NCBI GenBank assembly: GCA_965602805.1 | Contig: CBFCZK010000010.1 | Location: forward strand, 50,144-114,143 | From: Thiomicrorhabdus sp965602805 | Lineage (GTDB): Bacteria; Pseudomonadota; Gammaproteobacteria; Thiomicrospirales; Thiomicrospiraceae | Reading direction: 5' to 3' | DNA: 64,000 bases | Shown: one piece after another, positions 60,401 to 64,000 of the stretch | Numbering within the stretch: position 1 is the stretch's first letter | Layout of the letters: each line of letters begins with the position of its first letter | Translations under genes and position numbers: made by a program | Notes under the pieces: model-generated | Told to the model about the DNA's origin: nothing | What the model saw: only the letters and a program-made list of their open reading frames with translations | Database searches by the model: none

Positions 60401-60843
60401 CTACCGACATTAATTGAACCTTCCGCCCCAACGACAATACCGTGGGGATTTAAGAAAAAGACATTACCGCCGATACTGCCATCTTTATAGGCATTCATAA
60501 CGCCATCAAGCTGACTACGTTCATCGTGTACTAGGTTTAAAAGGTTTGCCGTACCAGTTGGTAGGTATAGATTGACGGTTTGGCCACCACCAATATTAAA
60601 GCGATGAAACGAGTTAAGGGCGTTAACACCTTGAATAGTTTGGGTTGTTATATCAGTAATGGAGCCAGATATGGAAAGTTCGGTTTGCGTTCGGCCATCA
60701 ATCGTTATCTGGTCTGCCATAGCAGAAACACCATAGAATGCAGATGAAACAGCAACAAAGTAATTGAAAGCGTTATACCAAGCACAACGTCTTAAAATAC
60801 ATAAGTACTCACGACTCAAAAAACTTGCTGCTGAAAGACCCAT
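45463..60843 (-). CDS. Giant filamentous adhesin-like exoprotein (TpsA), 5,126 residues
   Basis: A single uninterrupted frame of 15.4 kb. A long signal peptide (about 43 residues, cleavage after AMA) is followed by a TPS secretion domain with the usual NALNSFHRFNI and NPHGIVVGAEGSINVGSL blocks (residues 75-150). From about 760 to 2800 the chain is built of imperfect units of about 50-55 residues of the type G.AG..SVN.I...T.AYI....V.A...V.A......I, as in LktA-type beta-strand adhesins. About 3265-3450 is a predicted coiled-coil insert, then more beta-helical sequence. A Cys pair lies at C3979 and C3985 (DCNWWTACAN), and the tail is acidic (DSEDKKEIEN). GAGG sits 7 nt before the ATG. Likely a surface adhesin or biofilm matrix protein; the target is unknown. 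Confidence 0.93.
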   Translation of the reverse strand: MGLSAASFLSREYLCILRRCAWYNAFNYFVAVSSAFYGVSAMADQITIDGRTQTELSISGSITDITTQTIQGVNALNSFHRFNIGGGQTVNLYLPTGTANLLNLVHDERSQLDGVMNAYKDGSIGGNVFFLNPHGIVVGAEGSINVGSLTMATPTPQFMDSLVAATGQVNENVVDNVLSGKIPLTESGLIRVKGRINAVDQINLSAGQVAVDAGAHLIAGMQAQVAFGDLVNVEGIEVGSEVKIENGVISILAAGDVDIAGQIAADGIEGQNAGLVNIQAGKDIHLTTGADVSASGQGLDSSGGVVISYAQGDATLDSGAVVAANSGVSGDGGFVEFSAKKTVHINGGKLEAHANDGLGGEILIDPENVTWTGAGQDVFSDGADITIVADESIIFDDVTLSSRDVAASDNNRTNIETAVSEGDSGNISLTAKHIELLNDSKLVAHADGAYQSGAVNLAAYELDMLGTDRTANASVLLRNAFISGGRIEISSIAKTSMMTSLLEGNSSLTAEDLQSQLNTELDDPVDGIGGVFLEVKTSANAKTEILGSSIHASDDIVIESSAGARTGFEKTAVAEVFIGDAGSAIPGQPGRETNLVADNVVINSSSNTSLNFLGSTLSLLDQSWLPDPESGGVEILDDSLFDMNGVPLVSLSTSKAKTTITDNTYIEATNDINVGSNSESVAKPSFSSPLLFAMAWGESEAEALTSVAGGSDLLAGNKVSVTADTSVEIEVIAEVNSVNKPIDATFVMTKNQVTTSAVVGENTSIESGEIDILASTAQEVSAAAISKNTGGSGVGIAVAINESTSTTIATLGGDVTARSGDINVSTIVDVEKNDASASAATLGNSTSYSTQITNFQSGIKRNVAGSILSAIGGSAGANADSITSFLFPGIKEGKFNLSGAVAYTDSNNTAMASIAPNAIIKAEGALNVVSKITDRPSASVAAKSSSTGTAIGGSAVIASFTNNSNAYIGDQATVDVKKSINIDAQTYVPYPWQIDWQSPKEIYDHLTGDILDLALTSYAINSASGKDGVGLAAAVSLFNIDNNSNAYIGNGAQINSNYDQASLPLDDLSQQSVNIYAKNDVNMVNAVGILSKKFLASSGGKAGIGGAASIIGISGEAIAGIHDDASVQAAESVSVKAETINQTVSVTEAGGKSDQIGIQGAFTMNTVSSRTEAYIDDKADVSTGKNIDIEANSILENISVAGGVVATKGPVGIGMSVSLNNVSSDVKAYIGNHDSVGDTAPSSGVINAGQNLNITAVAETEFGSYSIVGALATESSAQTDVPADASETQDGSSSAVGATDAGKGKFGIAVSGDVSLNNVEANTLAYLSDGVTVAHADDVTLNATNDLALNALSGAVTVSTQSKGNGLSGSYAQNNLSGNTSSYISDASIDMTGELSVVAGVTGNIKTLSASVAATKGKVGVAGSVSINDITNKTLAYVQNSSVLGGSNAYIYAHDHSGIQSVAGAVAFGGKAGLGLSFALNTQNNSTLAYADDSDLEFSNLVNVSAETDSDTDTISAAIGASKEGMAGAASVSINKIENETRSYISGKKTILGVDAGSDISVRAQDDSHIFSISGSVGAGEVGVGASVALSQVSNTVESNISNGAVVDNIAGNININSISNSDIQAIAAAGGLANKVGISGSFSAVETSNKLLSHVSSLAEVNSAENITVSAEDNSNIENISGSIALSTGQAALGAAAAYNVIQNRVEAKLDNAQLTANNVSINAIEAASIQGLAAAGGVANNGAVSGSLVINDIDNMTVASIENSAGVYTLEDVSVSSEDISEISSLSGSASGSGTVALGIAGAYNNIGGTTSSSISGGDVTARSVLVNSKRDADIETIAVAGAVSGQAGIAGSVAINSLGGITQSYINNGSSVVAQNNVGVLADSNDQLTLAAGSIGVGISGAGIGASFAINNLKGSTEAYIVGSLTEVTALAKDSSDALNVYSGALSSAVDLGTQIDLASYNKLELQNLKETENVNGLAIHASSSEHIENITANVSGGGYLGIGSVNSINVIAGETNAYLEDASINTDNTGAGSNQNVSINASNVSYANSFVGGIVVGGGAGGQGADIHTLSRTTSAYANDGTLNTLNDFTVKALSTQGVSSIAVGGALGGLAAAGTLSMATFKNTTSAGVDGTKILATDLAVNADNQNNMYLTAGAITVGGNAAGGAFAVGSSESVTTATIENLSGTNRTDVSGSINVEANNETDIHHIVVSGAGGGGVGVAGMADINLVTDTTQARVLNSDIGSLSDKAGSLHVVASHTIDIDSKAGALGVGVTGAGIGSGASVNIVKANTTAAITDSNVYTSNETMVSAKSTKHVDATALTAGVGGTFGIGGSAVVTLIGDDLSAEAEGEVNKDGTGTLSSVDVFTSSDHFTGLDNTGNESLLSTADKNDLNATTNKSTTDVTGSAGGYVFKTAAEINGTNTINSGSLDVIAMDKTDTKTLVGGFGASFGVGAGVGGGVAVTNVKANVAANVSGTDLSTNGNINVQATADNDVGKTIEVLALAGGAGLVGLGAAVSYVDITNHVDANLASGANAGSGAVTVSAEDKTDIESDAKGAAVGAAAAGVVISNAEKNSTINASVGGVITAGSATIFAADEGLVKAIGQSAVGGLGIGIGGAIVDASDVSNVNALTADNTTFNLSGGTLNLTATGTPQTSARADGVAVSAGLGIGASMAHADSSATIKATMGSNNTVTASELNIKAIRALNISGAPSSFAKAFGASGGLLLGANATVAEAFSGGSTMASVGSDSTLSVSGTTTVKGESESQQTSSGLGFSGGIVAIGSDYSEAKSSTYTSAVLGSNVKVTGARLDVLASSEDTNYAYGVAGSGGAISAPFSEAKTINESQTYASTGSGNNTPGNERKIDVTSLNIAAKHDAHFDSWMESTNASLLGASGAKATNTVVTTSGAYIGSGGYVEADNITLDATNIVLKAGPASIPGLSDSVPTWNVNSSSGGLADVPAAGSNTTIATHALVQVGDDAHLEQTGLQSAPGVFTLNALNNVTATDKVKMSSGGLVSAASGESSILADINEATVHVGDNSVTTGTGDIAMGARSNADISTQTAVDVYGLVGVAPAGDSVSSFHSNNTINIGAASIESLNDIKLSAGANTAGQTNDMRTTARSDVYNNTVIPANRDPIADAIIGSHSQINIASGADLGAVRHIALFAEEGSATASGIGIGKDIYREALAKVASAVSNAFGGGDVSFETKTGNSITSQTSDVTVNGEVHVGIHRKQLLEIGFDGLATSQTDGISITNTDFKAVAEDILNRIETLNELIRKYTVEDADADASIAVAAYESEIKFLERKLQDINPSADVGGGFSGVADISAMQAAESSVVGMTQTRDAYVVTKNQLTSDNTTLTTDNTTLTTTNGTLQAQIAALDPTDDAAAIAVKQATIDSNALTISSNTSTINTNDGLISDLNAKITPLETTILATQTDIDNNVYSTTIIGGPIAKILTVSDAVAQLGNIYVRADELQGNGSLDAPGDAEIKIVNNGSSFLKLNDLIIPPDEGGKIYLNSIDVNDNTEINGVNGTAGADFTIFTADSQIDSAGNAVTPGKPQILIESKYDPLNPFYIALTPAGTPTLAPDIIMQGEISNLRGLVKVDSAAGSIRVEETANIRAGTVDIKTKNGDFVQSYAETIFHVNGAPLTTTPGDPLLAFPGNVDSIVRTPELAGGGIVANGSVLISARYLNVNGNIQSGIPEWGVKIPGAATVKIGTTSGTFAQAQTTYNALTVAQKEVLGSEFYAVDGATVAGLAGSQQGDWEKIDVYYNAKENRLELGGVQVQGGYIELFGEIFNTNSSSSTDIAQNIGGKLRVLDGYGQINVDNQTNLALWVNLLDTGRGVQGEINISNITGLDANNAPIITTQTFTRNSGDARTGQTYSPTAGLSYSMMVGYDSMITDYYRYSQNGWFGITEAPVLDQYKIDSITTDNDPLSRAEFLQNTPGLDVTNEVTETTNTSAAPAVAGDSWKDCNWWTACANATYYQEYTVARGDKTTKTQSVKGDNPINIEFIGFDNGTVNVASTGSVVFNSAVNNRDGDINVNSGGSITQNGDLAIMNGNNISLTSVTGMGEASQSLLLNVNSGGKLDATSTSGELHLTQVVGDLQVGSIGGVGVSKVILEAERSLLGVDANSKVQAQRVELLARNGGIGELSSSVDSQFKVITGYTTDQSQWSDKGLIATARDNVNVINTEDASNASIYSGNLLLISAESLAGDVHIETTGKAIDNNPFATTDTRTQTELANLWDSMALRGTLAEDKADEAVASYARGQENNYKLYWQLRSLQADGGASYDATFEYQLSQPQTDAMIASGMTTAQIEEFADSRTTQYRQLNEQVGGFTTVFDDGYSYDVASIESNIREGSSWTDAQLQLSVGSGLLKNITDTVTTIKTPNVKGNNISLIAGTDIGSFDDALTIDLTAPLTSLTIEQKAALAAAERDDVTVSGNILSIIQARPVNVTTGSGSLNADANGLMLIGSEEDLRINQVTTTGDIRIKTAGALINAASAGVVNVEGLNMILEAANGGIGSDTAPLLVDAEFGSGVTARAKNDIWLKSLYDFNIDTMYSPNNINIDAQGSIFDFQTTEVLNNEDLNIRGNYVMLTAQNGSIGTAVNALDVSVNKNGLISADASTPGQGVYLNGTHNENFRVGSVTSGNEVILTSADDVVLAEGTVTSVNKIKLEAGTDGTGSVDIKKEYNDGYVIDAPTTLEVIAASDIAVSGRIYAQDNVNFDAGDDITFAGGSITSTGNVNLESGSDGSGSINIEFSNPDLNTIETTETLVLTAADDINVNGNIQADSGLEFNAGHATNLTGGSISTDKVVTIASNDTLTIGGAVFGGAGVAITTPNNVEFSGGSLTSDNGINIEAGTDGSGSILGSSTGGTDIVALGTLDLQAVNRIGGENALVTEVSNQANFRSADINVEVSSRPLDNPLLLSVSDIGGGPSNNVEMKVNSNSSVTFDTFNVGVAHVTADTPSLQVPNGEITNYAVFNMPLYNTRFDTLNQDDHPGYDVNAYTLSGDFSLNALADSVTVGAFVLQQNPDLEWIGKKPENVEDKVQTILQPTQAGTGSETNNPQGINMQSSGYSMFQKPYIDGSLVDVSLNWFSPKSSSTQQDSEDKKEIEN
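49560..49569. repeat. One-sided palindrome variant CCAGGCCTGC (in tpsA)
   Basis: The core differs from CCAGGCCTGG in the last base. It is one of three such variants inside tpsA. Confidence 0.5.
50730..50771. repeat. Tandem 21-bp repeat in the coiled-coil part of tpsA
   Basis: Two near-identical 21-bp units (AGTTAACGTTGTGTTATCAG plus one base), with a degraded third copy following. On the coding strand they encode the heptad LTTDNTT, repeated in phase with the coiled coil (residues about 3358-3372). Confidence 0.85.
53300..53310. repeat. One-sided palindrome variant ACCAGGCCTGC (in tpsA)
   Basis: The left arm is complete and the right arm is changed by one base. On the coding strand it encodes Ala-Gly-Leu-Val. 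Confidence 0.55.
60017..60027. repeat. One-sided palindrome variant ACCAGGCCTGC (in tpsA)
   Basis: Same variant as at 53300, encoding Ala-Gly-Leu-Val in the TpsA N-terminal part. Confidence 0.55.
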
Positions 60844-61046
60844 GACTAACCTCGAATTATAACTATTCCACTCTTTGAGAAAATAGTGTATTTAAAAACC
60901 AAAAATTTAAAGCAAGACCGCTTTAAAGTATAACCAACACAACATTACGACCAGAACATCCAAATAAACTAGTAAAGCTTCACTTATACCAAGCCATAAG
61001 ATTTTGCACATGAATAATCATATAAGACAATTCGTCAAATAAACAC

Positions 61047-61058
61047 TAACTAAAGTTA
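61047..61058. promoter_or_regulatory. Candidate regulator operator upstream of tpsA
   Basis: TAACTAAAGTTA: inverted 5-bp arms separated by 2 bp, the spacing used by NarL-type dimers. It lies 204 nt upstream of the tpsA start. The partner site is at 62017. Confidence 0.35.
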
Positions 61059-61089
61059 ACCTAAAGAGTCATTCCTGAATATAAGAAAA

Positions 61090-61140
61090 CCCTGATATTA
61101 CTTGGGCTATAGAGCACTTAAATGTATTTTTACATCAGGG
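61090..61140 (-). terminator. Possible terminator or hairpin between regulator and tpsA
   Basis: CCCTGAT (61090-61096) pairs with ATCAGGG (61134-61140), with a nested ATGTA/TACAT stem. On the minus strand it is followed by TTTTC, a short T-run, so it is at best a weak terminator. Confidence 0.4.
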
Positions 61141-61335
61141 AAAAAGAAGGTGAAAGGATTGCTTGGCTTTTAATTAAATCGCCATAATAAAGACTTGTCG
61201 ATAGACAAAGTAAAGTGCTCTGTATTGAGTTTCAACTCAGAGAAAAATATAAATTTATAGAATATGAATACTACAGAATACGCCCAAGTGAAAAAAGGCA
61301 AACTTAAGAGGAAAAGGTGGAAAAGGTTAAAACAA

Positions 61336-61974
61336 CTACTTTCTGCGTTTTGCATTTCCCCCTCTTAAAAACTCAACCCCTTTTATGGCGGCTTGGGTTC
61401 GGTTATCCACTCCAAGAATGCTTAAAACCGTACTCACATATTGCTTTACAGTGCCTTCACTTAATTTGAGTTTGTCTGCAATTTGGCGATTACTACACCC
61501 ATCAATCAAACATTGAATAATGCTTAACTGGCGCTTAGAGAGCAAGCCGTCTGCTTTTTTAGAGGGGGATAAAAATCCGACAGGAAAAGAGGTTCTTCCT
61601 GCAATAACTTCCTCAATACCAAGCAGCATCACTTCAGAAGAGGTATTCTTCGAAATATATCCCGCAGCACCCAACTCCATCGCGGCTTGTATGGTATCAG
61701 ACCTATTGTCAGCAGATATAACAATGATGGATGACGAGGTTTTCGCTCTAAGAGGTGATATTTCCTGAATACCCTTTGAGCCAGGCATAGAAAGATCTAA
61801 AAGAATAACGGTAAAAACATTATTACTAATATTTTTATATACTTGTTCCATATCAGTTGCCTCGTAGGCCTGATCCTCCTTTAAAGAAAAGTAATCTGTC
61901 AAAAGAAACTTTAAACCCTCTCTATAAAGTTCATGATCATCACAAATCAATAGTTTCACTGATACCATCTCCAA
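61336..61974 (-). CDS. LuxR-type response regulator of the adhesin locus
   Basis: 212 residues. The receiver has acidic residues D12 and D13 (LLICDDHELYREGL), phosphoacceptor D60 (VILLDLSMPGSKG) and lysine K109 (YISKNTS). The LuxR-type DNA-binding domain (about 140-200) includes LSKRQLSIIQCLIDGCSNRQIADKLKLSEGTVKQYVSTVLSILGV, and the tail is basic (NAKRRK). Encoded between a hybrid kinase and tpsA on the same strand, it is the natural candidate for their control. A site similar to one upstream of tpsA lies about 43 nt before its start, suggesting autoregulation. Confidence 0.93.
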   Translation of the reverse strand: MEMVSVKLLICDDHELYREGLKFLLTDYFSLKEDQAYEATDMEQVYKNISNNVFTVILLDLSMPGSKGIQEISPLRAKTSSSIIVISADNRSDTIQAAMELGAAGYISKNTSSEVMLLGIEEVIAGRTSFPVGFLSPSKKADGLLSKRQLSIIQCLIDGCSNRQIADKLKLSEGTVKQYVSTVLSILGVDNRTQAAIKGVEFLRGGNAKRRK

Positions 61975-62016
61975 AATAAAAGGTTTATTCTACAGAGTAT
62001 CATTGACTACTAACAT

Positions 62017-62028
62017 TCACTAAAGTTA
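62017..62028. promoter_or_regulatory. Candidate regulator operator upstream of the response regulator gene
   Basis: TCACTAAAGTTA differs from the site at 61047 in one of 12 bases. A longer inverted pair ACTAAC/GTTAGT (62009-62030) surrounds it. Confidence 0.35.
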
Positions 62029-62079
62029 GTACCTTGTACTCATACATAAATTCAAATTGATTCATATCATAAACGCTAT

Positions 62080-63828
62080 CTACTCTAGAGATTCAAGCAA
62101 AACGGCCTTAAATAAACTTCCTGAAAGAGGTTTATAGAAGACCCTCGTTTTATCGATATCGATTTTAGACTCAATGCCTAAGGTTGTATCCCCTGAAATA
62201 ATAACAGCTGAAATAGACTTGTTAAAAAAGGTTCTGACTGCTTTAATAGCATCAATTCCCGTCGCATCCTCGCCTAATCGATAATCTACAATTAACAAAT
62301 CTGGTTTAGGATAATTATCCCTAACTAACACCTCCAATAATTCTTGCTGACTTGCCGCTAAAAGCACCTCACAACCCCACAGCAAAAGAACATCACGCAT
62401 CGCACCAAGAATAGTCGAATCATCGTCAACGACCACAATAAAACGACCAGACAAATTACTGGCACTAAAATCATTATTGAGAGTGGCATCTATCTCACTT
62501 GCTTCATGCTTAACATCTGGCACAGCAGGATTTAAGGTCAGCTTAAAACAACTTCCTTTACCTTCTCTACTGCTTAACTGGATGGGTATATCCAACAGAT
62601 CAGAAAGCCGTTTAACAATAGCTAATCCTAACCCCATTCCTTTATTACGATCCCTCTCAGGGTTACTCAGCTGAAAAAATTCGGAAAAAACCCTTTCTTG
62701 GTTTTTCAACGAAATCCCCGGACCACTGTCGATAAAACTTAACTCGACAACTGAGTTCCTACACCGTAAGGCAATTAGTAGCTTTGATCTAGGGCAATGC
62801 TGAATCGCATTTGACATCAAGTTACGAATAATTCTACCGAGCAGAATTGGATCATAATTCACATAACAATCAGCAAGTCTTGTTTTAATAATGATATTTT
62901 TTTGCTCTGCTAAAAGCTTAAAATCTTCAACTATTTCTTCTACAAAGTCATTAAGCCAAAAATTTTCAGGATTAATATAGATCTCTCCAGCATCCATCTG
63001 AGTCATTTCAATTATAGAGTTTAACTGCCCTGCCAAAACGTCCTGTGAACGTTGCGCTTTGATAAGAATCCCAAGATGTTCTTCGGTATGAAGACGAGAC
63101 TTAAGTACCGTTAGAAAAAGCCCTAACGAATGCAATGGCTGTCTAAGATCGTGACTCGTTGCAGCCAAAAATCGAGACTTATCAATGCTAGCTTGCTCTG
63201 CAAGGATGGTTTGGGCTTCCAATTTTTTAACCAAGTCTAAGTTAATGAACCGCTGTTCAATAGAGAGCACTATACTTTTATAAAGATTATTTGCGAAAAA
63301 CAGATGGGCGGCCATAAATACCACTAACAGAAAGGACATATAAACCAACGCACCCCCCTCATTATAAAACAAGATCGCTAAAGGACTAATCGAAAGTATG
63401 CCAAATAAATAATAGATAAATTTAAAGTTAGATAGAGCAGCCAAACTACCCGACAAAGTTCCGAAGATTACAAATGATAAAAAGGCAATCGAAATAGGGT
63501 CTAACAAATCAACAAATAGAAAAGGGGATAACCCAACAATTAAACCAGAACCAATGACGGCAACCGTGAAGTACGCTATCCATTTATTTACATCAAAATC
63601 AGTGGCTGATATTTTGTTAAAGCGAATTAATAGCCCTATTCTAACCGCTATTAAGACCATTAAGCATAAATACCAGGTATACAAAACGACTATATTGGAA
63701 GCCAGTTCCTGTAGTAATACAAATAGAAAAATGGCTGTTCCACTAAAAAATGATCCCCCTAACAATCCTGGGGACTGTTGATAAAGAAGCCTAACCCTTT
63801 CCATTCTAATTTCGTGCACGTTATTCAT
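62080..63828 (-). CDS. Membrane hybrid histidine kinase of the adhesin locus
   Basis: 582 residues. About six hydrophobic segments (residues 25-185) form a membrane sensor with little periplasmic sequence. These are followed by an H-box KSRFLAATSHDLRQPLHSLG (H226), an ATPase domain (NLMSNAIQHCP, FIDSGPGIS, KGMGLGLAIVKRLSD) and a C-terminal receiver (VVVDDDSTILGAM, phosphoacceptor D515 in LLIVDYRLGEDATG). No HPt domain is present. The integral-membrane sensor suggests response to a membrane or small hydrophobic cue. It precedes the response regulator by 105 bp on the same strand. Confidence 0.92.
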   Translation of the reverse strand: MNNVHEIRMERVRLLYQQSPGLLGGSFFSGTAIFLFVLLQELASNIVVLYTWYLCLMVLIAVRIGLLIRFNKISATDFDVNKWIAYFTVAVIGSGLIVGLSPFLFVDLLDPISIAFLSFVIFGTLSGSLAALSNFKFIYYLFGILSISPLAILFYNEGGALVYMSFLLVVFMAAHLFFANNLYKSIVLSIEQRFINLDLVKKLEAQTILAEQASIDKSRFLAATSHDLRQPLHSLGLFLTVLKSRLHTEEHLGILIKAQRSQDVLAGQLNSIIEMTQMDAGEIYINPENFWLNDFVEEIVEDFKLLAEQKNIIIKTRLADCYVNYDPILLGRIIRNLMSNAIQHCPRSKLLIALRCRNSVVELSFIDSGPGISLKNQERVFSEFFQLSNPERDRNKGMGLGLAIVKRLSDLLDIPIQLSSREGKGSCFKLTLNPAVPDVKHEASEIDATLNNDFSASNLSGRFIVVVDDDSTILGAMRDVLLLWGCEVLLAASQQELLEVLVRDNYPKPDLLIVDYRLGEDATGIDAIKAVRTFFNKSISAVIISGDTTLGIESKIDIDKTRVFYKPLSGSLFKAVLLESLE

Positions 63829-64000
63829 ATAAACCTATATCGACTTAGTGAGTGAAACCCAGTAATTACTAAATATACCCCTTTAAGTACTATTGGCGCA
63901 AATACAGAATGAATCTCCACCAAAAACTATCTTAGTTTTTAGTGGATGTAGTGGTCAAGTAAAAGTGGCCACATCTTTAGAGTAATTTAGCCTGTAAATC

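Larger units (their letters stand above)
60844..61335 (-). promoter_or_regulatory. 492-bp control region upstream of tpsA
   Basis: AT-rich, no convincing gene. It holds the inverted repeat TAACT-AA-AGTTA (61047-61058), also found upstream of the regulator gene, and the hairpin at 61090-61140. A TATAAT occurs only 12-14 nt before the tpsA ATG, too close for a normal promoter, and I cannot place a -35 box. A further CTCTG/CAGAG hairpin lies near 61220-61245. Confidence 0.45.

Noticed and set aside
61170..61355. 61-codon hydrophobic minus-strand frame overlapping the end of the regulator gene
   Set aside because: It overlaps the regulator C-terminus in another frame, sits in AT-rich DNA that gives hydrophobic codons by chance, and lacks a clear ribosome site.

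Overview
The window reads as one contiguous piece of a gammaproteobacterial chromosome with AT-leaning base composition. Two conserved gene blocks support this: lepA-lepB-rnc-era-recO-pdxJ-acpS beside mucC/mucD and nadB, and the prfB-lysS pair. A pyrophosphate-type phosphofructokinase, a copper-delivery cluster (TonB receptor, Sco1, PCuAC) and several c-di-GMP and two-component proteins would fit a Thiomicrospira/Hydrogenovibrio-like sulfur oxidiser. That placement is inference, because no rRNA or other phylogenetic marker was compared.

Layout. 1-2.8 kb: end of a TonB-dependent receptor, Sco1, PCuAC copper chaperone and an unknown secreted protein. 3-9.7 kb: rpiA, a TlpA-like thioredoxin, thiE, hemL, a membrane EAL protein with a degenerate GGDEF domain, and epmC. 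9.7-14.3 kb: an AT-rich orphan gene, a 28-residue membrane ORF, mpl, rnd and PPi-PFK. 14.4-20.4 kb: a PAS-GGDEF-EAL protein, an rRNA-type methyltransferase, a BASS transporter, a DUF445 protein and an orphan. 20.4-31.2 kb: acpS, pdxJ, recO, era, rnc, lepB, lepA, mucD, rseC, with nadB divergent. 31.2-43.6 kb: cheW, ygfZ, lysS, prfB (with its programmed frameshift), a DUF5610 protein, a response regulator/hybrid kinase pair, fumC, trxA, a MYG1-family protein and a BFD-like protein.

43.8-63.8 kb is the most striking part. It holds a two-partner secretion system with a 5,126-residue exoprotein (TpsA), its outer-membrane transporter (TpsB, overlapping by 1 nt), and upstream on the same strand a LuxR-type response regulator and a membrane hybrid histidine kinase. 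A near-identical 12-bp inverted repeat lies upstream of both tpsA and the regulator gene. This suggests a self-contained, signal-controlled giant adhesin locus.

A second signal runs through the window. The palindrome ACCAGGCCTGGT, or its core CCAGGCCTGG, occurs 13 times in the first 43.7 kb, inside and between genes, and as perfect palindromes of up to 58 bp. No perfect copy was seen in the last 20 kb that carries the adhesin locus, where only one-sided variants occur. It looks like a highly iterated palindrome of unknown function. No tRNA, rRNA, CRISPR array or complete insertion sequence was recognised.
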